Shown here piece after piece: positions 6,752-13,140 of a stretch of 13,229 nucleotides of DNA; positions within the stretch are counted from its first letter, which is position 1; the number at the start of each line of letters is the position of its first letter. The position numbers and the translations under genes are program-made. The stretch comes from Candidatus Cloacimonadota bacterium (GTDB lineage: Bacteria > Cloacimonadota > Cloacimonadia > Cloacimonadales > WRIO01), in NCBI GenBank assembly GCA_023230175.1, contig JALNXV010000058.1:1-13229 (forward strand). The letters run 5' to 3'. The notes below the pieces were generated by a model, which saw nothing but the letters and a program-made list of their open reading frames with translations, was not told the DNA's origin and ran no database searches.

Positions 6752-7666
6752 CTATTTGTTATCTTCAGCCATTAAGCAACTTAAGGCTATACAATAAAAT
6801 TTTGATTTTTTACTTTCACTTCTTGACATTACGACAACAGGTTTTGTAGTGCCTTGAATTAATCCGGCAAGTTCTCCTTTAGCAAAAAGCATTAAGCCTT
6901 TATAAAAAATATTACAAGCTTCAAGTGAAGGACATATTAAAATATCTGCTTCTCCACTAAGCGTTGTTTCAACACCTTTTATTTCAGAAGCTTTAGGGTC
7001 ACAAGCTAAAAATAAATCAACAGGTCCATCAACAATACAAGCGGGTAATTGTCTTCTTTCTACCATCTTACAAATCAAGGCATCATCAGTGGAACTTTGA
7101 AAAGTAGGATTAACCTTTTCAGCAGCAGATAACAAAGCAACCTTAGGCATTTCAATTCCAAATTGATTAGCCATTTTAACAGCATACTTTAACATAGCAG
7201 CTTTTTGTTCCAGATTTGGATATGGCAAGACTGCAGTGTCAGTAACAAATAGAAGTTTATTGTAAGAAGGTACTTCAATAGCACAAACATAAGACATAAC
7301 TGTCTTTGGTGGTAATAAGCCTTTTTCTTTATCAAGAACAGCTTTTAAAAATTTATCCGTATTGACCAACCCTTTCATTAAAACATCTGCCTTATTTGTC
7401 TTAACAGCCTCAACAGCTAACTTGGTTGCAATCACAGGGTCTTTTTCATCAATAATATCAAAACGTGTATAATCAATATTAAGATCTTCACAACATTTAA
7501 TTATTTTATCTTTATTACCATACATTAAGGCCTTAGCAAAGCCGGAATTAATGGCTTCATTTATTGCTTCAAGAGTATTTTCATCTTCTGCGACAGCAAT
7601 AGCAATAGTTTTTGCCTTGAGTTTTTTAACCTTTTCTACCATCTCGTCAAGTCTTTTGATTGGCAT
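6752..7666 (-). CDS. Phosphate acyltransferase, Ptb family (second tandem copy, divergent)
   Basis: This 304-residue member of the phosphate acetyl/butaryl transferase family should exchange CoA of an acyl-CoA for phosphate, the step before a kinase makes ATP. The family core is visible: MKGLVNTDKFLKAVL (97-111), VDGPVDLFLA (212-221), EADILICPSLEACN (239-252) and the C-terminal SRSESKKSKFYCIALS (281-296). It is collinear with the copy just upstream: both ADIL motifs begin at residue 240. It is less canonical, with LFLAC where the family usually has LDxAI, LEACN for IEAGN, and QGTTKP for xGAKxP. Substrate may therefore differ (branched-chain or aryl acyl-CoA), or activity may be reduced. That is inference. 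Start: the ribosome site AGAGGTG overlaps the upstream stop codon 9 bp away. No butyrate kinase gene is in the window. Confidence 0.88.
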   Translation of the reverse strand: MPIKRLDEMVEKVKKLKAKTIAIAVAEDENTLEAINEAINSGFAKALMYGNKDKIIKCCEDLNIDYTRFDIIDEKDPVIATKLAVEAVKTNKADVLMKGLVNTDKFLKAVLDKEKGLLPPKTVMSYVCAIEVPSYNKLLFVTDTAVLPYPNLEQKAAMLKYAVKMANQFGIEMPKVALLSAAEKVNPTFQSSTDDALICKMVERRQLPACIVDGPVDLFLACDPKASEIKGVETTLSGEADILICPSLEACNIFYKGLMLFAKGELAGLIQGTTKPVVVMSRSESKKSKFYCIALSCLMAEDNK

Positions 7667-7675
7667 AAGACACCT

Positions 7676-8584
7676 CTATTTGTTTGTTGTTATTGCTGCT
7701 AAGGCTATAGAATATAATTTTGTTTTAGAACTATCTCCACGAGAAGATAAGACTGCGGGCACTTTTGCACCAACAACAAGAGCAGCTAATTCAGATTTTA
7801 AAAATTTAGTACAAGTTTTATAAAATACATTTCCGGATTCAATATTAGGGAAAAGTAAAATATCTGCATTACCTGCAACATCACTTTTAAAACCTTTAAT
7901 TTTTACAGCAACTTCATCAATTGCTAAATCAAGTCCCATTGGTCCGCTGATCAAACTTTGTTTAAATACACCTTTTTTTGATCTTTCAACAAGTTCAAAA
8001 GCATCAGTAGAAGAAACAATCTTTTTACTAACTTTTTCAGATGCTGAAATTAAAGCAACTTTTGGATTTTCGTTTCCAAGTTTGTGAGCTGTATCAATTA
8101 AAAAATTCAAAATCTTTTCTTTTTGATCAACATCCGGAATAGGAATAACTGCCACATCACCAACGATTAAAACCTTATTATAACCGGTAGGTTCTACTAC
8201 GGTAACGTGAGTAAGCAAAGCACCCTTTTCCATAATGCCACGTTCTTTATTCAAAATACAACGCATATAATCATCTGAAGTAATAGTGCCTTTCATAATT
8301 AGATGAGCTTTACCTTGATTTATCATATCACAACAAGTAAGTCCTGCCTCAACAGGATCAGATTGATCAATTATTTCAAATTTATTACTATCAATATTTA
8401 ATCTATTACATATCGCAATAATTTTATCTTTTTCACCTGTAAGTGTTGCCTCTACAATTCCATTGTCAACTGCTTCATTAACTGCCTCAATAGTATGATT
8501 ATCATTAACATATACAACTACTAATCTTTTTTTGGGTTTTTCTTTTGCTAATAAAATAATATCAGAAATATTTTTTAGTTTCAT
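7676..8584 (-). CDS. ptb: Phosphate butyryltransferase (phosphotransbutyrylase)
   Basis: A 302-residue cytoplasmic enzyme converting butyryl-CoA (or a similar short or branched acyl-CoA) plus phosphate to acyl-phosphate and CoA. With a butyrate kinase it yields ATP in fermentation. Family marks are MKGTITSDDYMRCIL (97-111), SGPMGLDLAI (213-222), ADILLFPNIESGNVFYK (240-256), VGAKVPAVLSSRGDSSKTKL (271-290) and the terminal YSIALA (291-296). These match Ptb better than Pta, and the length (about 300) is that of Ptb. It is the first gene of a four-gene minus-strand unit with the clear ribosome site AAGGAGA just upstream. The tandem paralogue starts 9 bp downstream. The kinase partner is not in this window. 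Exact acyl preference cannot be read from sequence. Confidence 0.91.
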   Translation of the reverse strand: MKLKNISDIILLAKEKPKKRLVVVYVNDNHTIEAVNEAVDNGIVEATLTGEKDKIIAICNRLNIDSNKFEIIDQSDPVEAGLTCCDMINQGKAHLIMKGTITSDDYMRCILNKERGIMEKGALLTHVTVVEPTGYNKVLIVGDVAVIPIPDVDQKEKILNFLIDTAHKLGNENPKVALISASEKVSKKIVSSTDAFELVERSKKGVFKQSLISGPMGLDLAIDEVAVKIKGFKSDVAGNADILLFPNIESGNVFYKTCTKFLKSELAALVVGAKVPAVLSSRGDSSKTKLYSIALAAITTNK

Positions 8585-8621
8585 CGTTTCTCCTTTAAAT
8601 ACTTTTATTATCTAATATTGT

Positions 8622-8650
8622 AAACTTTTAATATTTTATCACTTTGTCAA
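8622..8650 (-). promoter_or_regulatory. Possible promoter of the ptb-ptb-rpiB-glyA operon
   Basis: A perfect TTGACA (minus strand, 8650-8645) lies 60 bp upstream of the ptb start codon, inside the only sizeable gap (153 bp) of the minus-strand gene block. The -10 is unclear: at 17 bp spacing the hexamer is AAGTTT, while TACAAT (8622-8617) lies 22 bp away. No terminator is visible after the PASTA gene, so read-through from the yebC operon is also possible. Confidence 0.3.
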
Positions 8651-8737
8651 GCAAAACTTTAAATTATTTATTTAATATGCCTAACAGAAATAAATGTAAA
8701 TTTAAAGCTTTTGTTTCTTTAGATTTGGATTTAAAAC

Positions 8738-9340
8738 TTAAAAAATATTTTCTTCAAAATATCCCAAACTGTCTTTTTGTGGCAAGATTTCAAGATTTTC
8801 TTGTTCTGTTAAATCAAGAGGGTCAGGGCCAATACTAATGACAAAATTAACAGTTTTACCTATAATAATATCTGCTCCGGGATATGGTTCTGTGCTAATT
8901 ACATGCCCTGCCGGGATTTCATTAGAATAGTGTTGAGTGACTTCTCCAATTTTTAGTTCATAACTGGTGAGTAAAACCTCAACGTCATCAAAATAAAATC
9001 CTATTAAATTAGGCATATTAACTTTTTTAGGTCCTTTACTTATAACTGTTTGAATGGTTCTATTTTTAAAGATAGTTCTTTGAGGTGATGGTGTTTGTGA
9101 AATAATATATCCTTTGGGGTATGTACTATATTCTTCGTCAATAATATCCATTTCTAAGGACAAAGTTTTACAATAATTTCTTGCCTGTTGAAATTCAGCA
9201 CCAATCAACTTTGGCACTTTAACTGTATCTCTTCCGGCAACTATTTTACCCATTAAATAATTTGAAAATATAACAGCTATAGTTATAAAAATTATAAAGA
9301 TAATTGAAGCAACAATAAAGGCTGTAATATGTTTAAGCAT
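8738..9340 (-). CDS. Membrane-anchored PASTA-domain protein without a kinase domain
   Basis: A 200-residue bitopic membrane protein. One hydrophobic helix (about 7-26, after MLKH) is followed by two PASTA domains, about 39-103 (VPKLIGAEFQQA ... VISKGP) and 106-171 (MPNLIGFYFDDV ... VISIGP), then a short acidic tail. PASTA domains bind peptidoglycan stem peptides or muropeptides, or act as structural spacers in penicillin-binding proteins and Ser/Thr kinases. Here there is neither a kinase nor a transpeptidase, and the orientation is probably cytoplasm-short, periplasm-long. It is the last gene of the yebC-ruvC-ruvA-rsmB unit. In Firmicutes rsmB is often followed by stp and prkC, whose product ends in PASTA domains, so this may be a reduced relative of that arrangement (inference). 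The ribosome site AAGGAG overlaps the rsmB stop and lies unusually far, about 20 nt, from the ATG. Confidence 0.9.
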   Translation of the reverse strand: MLKHITAFIVASIIFIIFITIAVIFSNYLMGKIVAGRDTVKVPKLIGAEFQQARNYCKTLSLEMDIIDEEYSTYPKGYIISQTPSPQRTIFKNRTIQTVISKGPKKVNMPNLIGFYFDDVEVLLTSYELKIGEVTQHYSNEIPAGHVISTEPYPGADIIIGKTVNFVISIGPDPLDLTEQENLEILPQKDSLGYFEENIF

Positions 9341-9347
9341 AATTCTT

Positions 9348-9367
9348 CAGGATATCCTGTTCTCCTT
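9348..9367 (-). promoter_or_regulatory. Ribosome site of the PASTA gene separated from its ATG by a palindrome
   Basis: On the minus strand AAGGAG (overlapping the rsmB TAA) is followed two bases later by the perfect 12-bp palindrome CAGGATATCCTG (9359-9348), then seven bases, then the ATG (9340). Frame analysis gives no earlier start (in-frame TGA upstream). Folding CAGG/CCTG would shorten the effective spacing. A weaker GAAGAA closer to the ATG is the alternative site. Confidence 0.5.
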
Positions 9368-10685
9368 AATCTAACTTTTTCATTAATTTAGCTGCGAAAG
9401 CTCCATCCATATGATGTATATTTGGGATTGTTTTTAAATATCCTGATTCTGTATATTCTTTTGGAATTAATGTTTCTGCAGGGATTAGTTTAAAATTTGG
9501 ATTTGAATTTAAAAATTTTTCTATTTGAGCTTCATTTTCTAAAGGATTAATCGTACAGGTACTATATACAAGAAATCCACCGGGTTTAACAAATTGAGCT
9601 CCGGTTAATAAGGCTTTTTCTTGAAGCTTAATTAATTCCGGTATATTTTGCTTTTCTTGCCATCTTAATTCGGCTTTTTTTTGAAAAACACCCCAACCTG
9701 AACAAGGCACATCAAGTAATACTCCGTCATACATAGGAGCAACCGGACCAAACTTAAAGGCATCTTCTGTGATTAATTTCACATTATTTGCTTGAATTCT
9801 TGTCAATGTTTGCTTCATCTCTTTAATTTTATGAGGTATTTTATCAACAGCAATTATTTCTCCTGTGTTTTGCATTAACTCAGCAATATATGAAGCTTTA
9901 CCTCCCCTACCGGCAAACAAATCTAAAATACTATTATCAAATTGAGGATTTAATAACTCAATAACTAATGCTGCAGAAATATCTTGAATAGTAAAATATC
10001 CCTCATCATAAGATACATCATTTAAAATTGCCTTTGCATCGTCACTAATTAACATATTTTTTGATGCGGGCGTTTGAGATACCTTAATACTTTTTTTCTC
10101 AAAATATTTAATCAACTTCTCTTTTTGTGTTGCGAGAGTATTTACTCGAAGATATAATTTTGGAGATTCATTGTAATACATTGCCAGATATTCAACTTGT
10201 TCTTCATCCCATCTGGAAAGCCATTGTTTTATAATTTCAAGAGGAAATGAATGTTCTATAGATATTCTCTCAGCTGTATCTTCAGGTAATTTATATTGTG
10301 GATTTCTAAGATAAGCTCTGAGAACAGCATTAACAAAACCGGCAACTTGATCATTAAGTTTTTTATTAGCGAGTTCAACAGTTTCATTGACAGCTGCATG
10401 TTCGGGAATACTCTCACAAAAAATAATCTGATATAAGGCTAAATAAATTAATACTTTTATTTTGATATCTGTATTTTTAAATTTACTTTTGTCAGTGTAT
10501 TGGTATGCTATATGTTCAAGAAGTAATTGCATTTTAATTACACCTTTAACAAGATGATACAGAAGCTCCGGATTTTCATTTGCTTTATGTAATTTTTTTG
10601 CAGATTGAGTAAGTAACTTATCAGAAAACATATTGTTTTTTAAAACTTTAACTATGATATCCCATGCTTCCTGTCTAATATTCAT
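9366..10685 (-). CDS. rsmB: 16S rRNA m5C967 methyltransferase
   Basis: RsmB methylates C967 of 16S rRNA during small-subunit maturation, using S-adenosylmethionine. The 439 residues have the standard layout: a NusB-like RNA-binding domain at about 1-135 (HAAVNETVELANK, VNAVLR) and a Rossmann methyltransferase domain from about 170. The two catalytic cysteines are visible: C377 in YSTCTINPLENE (nucleophile) and C328 in LDVPCSGWG (release). SAM motif I reads DLFAGRGGKA (255-264), where the family usually has DLCAAPGGKT; the Pro-to-Arg change is unusual but the glycines and lysine remain. The start overlaps the ruvA stop by one base (TAATG), with an AAAGGA ribosome site inside the end of ruvA. 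RsmF/YebU-type enzymes are the alternative, but the NusB domain argues for RsmB. Confidence 0.94.
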   Translation of the reverse strand: MNIRQEAWDIIVKVLKNNMFSDKLLTQSAKKLHKANENPELLYHLVKGVIKMQLLLEHIAYQYTDKSKFKNTDIKIKVLIYLALYQIIFCESIPEHAAVNETVELANKKLNDQVAGFVNAVLRAYLRNPQYKLPEDTAERISIEHSFPLEIIKQWLSRWDEEQVEYLAMYYNESPKLYLRVNTLATQKEKLIKYFEKKSIKVSQTPASKNMLISDDAKAILNDVSYDEGYFTIQDISAALVIELLNPQFDNSILDLFAGRGGKASYIAELMQNTGEIIAVDKIPHKIKEMKQTLTRIQANNVKLITEDAFKFGPVAPMYDGVLLDVPCSGWGVFQKKAELRWQEKQNIPELIKLQEKALLTGAQFVKPGGFLVYSTCTINPLENEAQIEKFLNSNPNFKLIPAETLIPKEYTESGYLKTIPNIHHMDGAFAAKLMKKLD

Positions 10686-11293
10686 TATTCATTCCTTTTC
10701 ATATAGATATATTTTATGCAAGCTTTAACTATGTCTTGAGTTTTATCAGTATCTTTAAAAATTAACTCTTGAGTTGCCTTTCTTATTTCAAAAGATTTAA
10801 AACCAAGTGCTAATAATGCAGTATCAACTTCTTGCCATTTATCAGAAGAAATTATAGTATTATTATGAGAAATATCTTTACTTGGTGTAATTTCAGAAAT
10901 TTTATCTTTTAACTCAATAATTAATCTTTGAGCAGATTTTTTCCCTAAACCGGGTGCTTTAGAAATTAATGAATCATTATTACTCATAACTGCTGATACT
11001 AAATCATTTACAGACAAGTTGCTTAAAATTGATAACGCAATCTTGGGCCCTATACGACTTACATTAATTAATAACTTAAAAGTATCCTTTTCTGCTTGAG
11101 TAAAAAAACCAAATAATCTTGTTCCTTCATCATTATGATAAGTATGTATTAACAATTTTATCTTTTCATTTTTATCAGGTAATAAATCAAATGTAGAAAG
11201 TGGAATTTTAACTTCAAAACCAATACCCCCACAATCAATTACAACCCTGTCGGCTGTTTTTTCTGATAATATGCCATATAAATAATTATACAT
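10685..11293 (-). CDS. ruvA: Holliday junction branch-migration protein RuvA
   Basis: RuvA binds four-way DNA junctions as a tetramer and loads the RuvB helicase for branch migration in recombination repair. The 202 residues show the expected three parts: an N-terminal OB fold (about 1-62, MYNYLYGIL at the start, DEGTRLFGF at 55-63), tandem helix-hairpin-helix motifs (VSRIGPKIALSIL at 78-90 and APGLGKKSAQRLIIEL at 113-128), and after a variable linker (about 133-150) the C-terminal RuvB-contacting domain (about 151-200). It overlaps ruvC and rsmB by one base each (TAATG), implying tight translational coupling. Only a weak TAGGT ribosome site precedes it. The usual partner ruvB does not follow and is not in this window. 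Confidence 0.96.
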   Translation of the reverse strand: MYNYLYGILSEKTADRVVIDCGGIGFEVKIPLSTFDLLPDKNEKIKLLIHTYHNDEGTRLFGFFTQAEKDTFKLLINVSRIGPKIALSILSNLSVNDLVSAVMSNNDSLISKAPGLGKKSAQRLIIELKDKISEITPSKDISHNNTIISSDKWQEVDTALLALGFKSFEIRKATQELIFKDTDKTQDIVKACIKYIYMKRNE

Positions 11294-11790
11294 TATAACC
11301 TACTTTCAGTTTTTAAAAGGTTAAATTTTTCTTTATTAAATAAACACATCGCTATGGCTAAAGCATCAGCAGCGTCTTCTTTTGGGGCTTGCTTTAGATT
11401 TAAAATAGATTGAATTACATACTCTATCTGTTTTTTACTTGCACTACCTTTTCCTGTTACTGATTGTTTGATTTCTCTCGGGGAATAGTTATATGTTAAA
11501 ATATTATTCATTTTAAGTAATAACAAAATCACTCCTCTTACATTTCCTAAGGTAAAAGCAGAATGCAAATTTTTACCAAAAAAAATCTCTTCAACTGCAG
11601 CTACATCAGGTTTATATTCATCAATGAGTTTTGAAAGATGATTATATAACTCTAATAACCTGTCCTGAAGAGACTTTTTTTCATCTAACTTAATAATGCC
11701 ACAACCTGCAGCAATTATTTTATATTTATCTATGTGTAAAATCCCATAACCACATTTTCTACTTCCGGGATCTATACCCAAGAGAATCAT
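11293..11790 (-). CDS. ruvC: Crossover junction endodeoxyribonuclease RuvC
   Basis: RuvC is the dimeric, Mg-dependent nuclease that resolves Holliday junctions by paired nicks. The 165-residue length fits the family. All four acidic catalytic residues are in place: D7 in GIDPGSRKCGYG, E67 in AAVEEIFFGKN, and D139 and D142 in KEDAADALAIAMC. The stretch TGKGSASKKQIEYVI (112-126) carries conserved basic DNA-binding residues. Its ATG overlaps the yebC stop by four bases (ATGA) and its own stop overlaps ruvA (TAATG), so yebC-ruvC-ruvA is a single translationally coupled string, an order found in many bacteria. Confidence 0.97.
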   Translation of the reverse strand: MILLGIDPGSRKCGYGILHIDKYKIIAAGCGIIKLDEKKSLQDRLLELYNHLSKLIDEYKPDVAAVEEIFFGKNLHSAFTLGNVRGVILLLLKMNNILTYNYSPREIKQSVTGKGSASKKQIEYVIQSILNLKQAPKEDAADALAIAMCLFNKEKFNLLKTESRL

Positions 11791-12536
11791 TCAACATTTA
11801 TCCTATCAAGAACTTCATCTGAGATTTCAAAATTCGCATATACTTTCTGAGCATCATCTAAATCTTCTAATCTATCAATGAGCTTTAAAAGTTTTTCTGC
11901 AACTTCATCGGCATTAATAGTAGTTTTTGGTATCATAGTTAATTCTGCTTTAACAATTATAAATCCTTGTTCTTCCATACCTGTTAGTACTTTATAAAAA
12001 TCGGCAACTGCAGTATAAACCATAAAAACATCATCTTCTTTCTGAACATCTTCTGCACCGATCTCTAATGCCTGCATCATAAAATCATCTTCATCAAGAC
12101 CCTCAGCCTTAACTTCAAGTTCACCTTTTTGTTCAAAATTCCAAGCAACAGAACCACTCTCTGCCATATTTCCGCCGTATTTAGAAAAAGTATGTCTAAT
12201 TTCAGCTACAGTTCGGTTTTTATTATCGGTTGTACAATCTACTAAGATTGCAACCCCTCCATGTCCATAACCTTCATAAGTTATTTCTTCGTATGCTGCT
12301 CCTTCAATTTCGCCGGTTCCTCTTTTAATAGCTTTTTCAATATTATCTTTGGGCATATTAGCATTTTTAGCTGCTTGAATAGCTGTTCTTAAACGAGGGT
12401 TAGAAGATAAATCTCCACCACCATCTCTCGCTGCGAGGATAATTTCTTTAACGATTCTAGTGAAAACTTTCCCTCTTTTAGCATCAGCAGCACCTTTTTT
12501 ATGCTTTATTGAGCTCCACTTATTATGACCTGACAT
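11787..12536 (-). CDS. yebC: YebC/PmpR (TACO1) family protein
   Basis: The 249-residue product is a full-length YebC family member. The N-terminal signature MSGHNKWSSIKHKKGAADAKRGK is followed by FTRIVKEI, NMPKDNIEKAIKRGTGE (about 60-76), YEGYGHGGVAILVDC, and TDNKNRTVAEIRHTFSKYGG. Members were annotated as DNA-binding regulators (PmpR). The mitochondrial relative TACO1 and recent bacterial work point to a translation role, helping ribosomes through difficult sequences such as proline runs. The acidic C-terminal third matches domains 2 and 3. It heads the minus-strand unit, with a strong GGAGG ribosome site (12545-12541) before the ATG. Linkage to ruvC and ruvA is conserved in many phyla. Confidence 0.96.
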   Translation of the reverse strand: MSGHNKWSSIKHKKGAADAKRGKVFTRIVKEIILAARDGGGDLSSNPRLRTAIQAAKNANMPKDNIEKAIKRGTGEIEGAAYEEITYEGYGHGGVAILVDCTTDNKNRTVAEIRHTFSKYGGNMAESGSVAWNFEQKGELEVKAEGLDEDDFMMQALEIGAEDVQKEDDVFMVYTAVADFYKVLTGMEEQGFIIVKAELTMIPKTTINADEVAEKLLKLIDRLEDLDDAQKVYANFEISDEVLDRINVE

Positions 12537-12562
12537 TTTGCCTCCAGTATCTAATAGTTTAT

Positions 12563-12591
12563 TTTTTAATATTTATTTCTCATAATGCCAA
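12563..12591 (-). promoter_or_regulatory. Possible promoter of the yebC-ruvC-ruvA-rsmB-PASTA unit
   Basis: On the minus strand TTGGCA (12591-12586) is followed after 17 bp by TAAAAA (12568-12563), giving a leader of about 20 nt before the yebC ATG. The hexamers are imperfect (TTGGCA 5 of 6, TAAAAA 4 of 6). The same bases form a TGCC/A-tract motif on the plus strand, so orientation is uncertain. Confidence 0.3.
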
Positions 12592-12668
12592 AAAAAATCA
12601 AATATGTATTTTTAGCAATATTTTTTTTCTTTTTTTTTATTTTCACTTAAAACTATGCTGTTACTATT

Positions 12669-12697
12669 TTGGAATAAGTTATGCTTGATATTATAAA
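12669..12697 (+). promoter_or_regulatory. Candidate promoter of the small secreted protein gene
   Basis: TTGGAA (12669-12674, 4 of 6) and TATAAA (12692-12697, 5 of 6) are spaced by exactly 17 bp. Transcription would start near 12704, leaving a leader of about 34 nt with the ribosome site GGAGG before the ATG. The rest of the divergent region (12592-12668) is T-rich, with no other clear signal. Confidence 0.45.
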
Positions 12698-12737
12698 TAC
12701 TGTAAGATTTTGATTTAAATTAATAGACGGAGGAATT

Positions 12738-13097
12738 ATGAAGAAGTTTTTAGTTGTATCATTTATGCTTATAATATTAAGTGTAACTTGTGTTTTAATG
12801 GCTACCAAAGTCAATGATAGTGTTCTTTCTTTAAGAGTGTCACCCGAAGAATTTATTAGAACTACCACTATTTATGTAGATTCTCAAGAAAATATTGACG
12901 CTACTTTAGTTGTTATGGATAAAAACGATGTTATCGTTAAAGTTATATTCCAAGGACAATTAAAAAACGGCGAAACCCAATTTACATGGGACGGTACTGA
13001 TTATAAAGGAAGTAGATTACCTGCAGAAAAATATCAAATAGAATTAACAACAGGTGCTAAATATACTTCTTTAAAAAAGATTATTATTCTCAAATAG
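12738..13097 (+). CDS. Small secreted protein with a single FlgD-like Ig domain
   Basis: A 119-residue exported protein. Residues 1-22 are a signal peptide or membrane anchor (MKKF, hydrophobic to about 21; possible cleavage after A22). C18 is not in a good lipobox, because threonine precedes it. The rest is a single beta-sandwich resembling the FlgD Ig-like/C-terminal sorting module: strands around IYVDSQENIDATLVVMDKN, the signature TQFTWDGTDYKGSRLPAEKYQIEL, and a Lys-rich end (LKKIIILK). The same W-x-G-x-D...G...Y pattern ends the 868-residue protein of this window (INWNGKDSNNKDMTTGIYFY), so the two share a fold; here it stands almost alone. The start is set by GGAGG 7-8 nt upstream. Its own promoter candidate and a following hairpin make it monocistronic. 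Function unknown; a cell-surface or flagellar-hook-like scaffold role would be a guess. Confidence 0.82.
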   Translation: MKKFLVVSFMLIILSVTCVLMATKVNDSVLSLRVSPEEFIRTTTIYVDSQENIDATLVVMDKNDVIVKVIFQGQLKNGETQFTWDGTDYKGSRLPAEKYQIELTTGAKYTSLKKIIILK

Positions 13098-13104
13098 TAT
13101 TATT

Positions 13105-13140
13105 TAAACGGTTAATTTGATGAAACAAATTAACCGTTTA
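13105..13140. terminator. Perfect 15-bp hairpin after the small secreted-protein gene
   Basis: TAAACGGTTAATTTG (13105-13119) and its exact complement (13126-13140) enclose the loop ATGAAA. The stem starts 8 bp after the stop codon. What follows (CACTTTGTAACTTTTATTT) is T-rich but lacks an uninterrupted T-run, so it is an atypical terminator or an mRNA-stabilising 3' hairpin. Confidence 0.6.

Noticed and set aside
7551..7823. 90-codon plus-strand frame across the junction of the two phosphate acyltransferase genes
   Set aside because: It is antisense to two well-supported genes and Ser/Ala/Phe-rich in the way expected of an antisense shadow.
8644..8838. 64-codon plus-strand open frame after the PASTA gene
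   Set aside because: It overlaps the 3' end of the PASTA gene on the opposite strand, lacks a ribosome site and has low-complexity Lys/Leu/Phe content.
12592..12650. T-rich tract between yebC and the small secreted-protein gene as a terminator
   Set aside because: No hairpin precedes the T-runs on the plus strand, and both flanking genes start here, so it is more likely intrinsic AT-richness around divergent promoters.
12738..12803. Lipoprotein signal around C18 of the small secreted protein
   Set aside because: The residue before the cysteine is threonine and the hydrophobic stretch continues past it, so the lipobox is not convincing.
12653..12868. 71-codon minus-strand frame overlapping the small secreted-protein gene
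   Set aside because: It is antisense to a gene with a signal peptide and a good ribosome site; no family resemblance.
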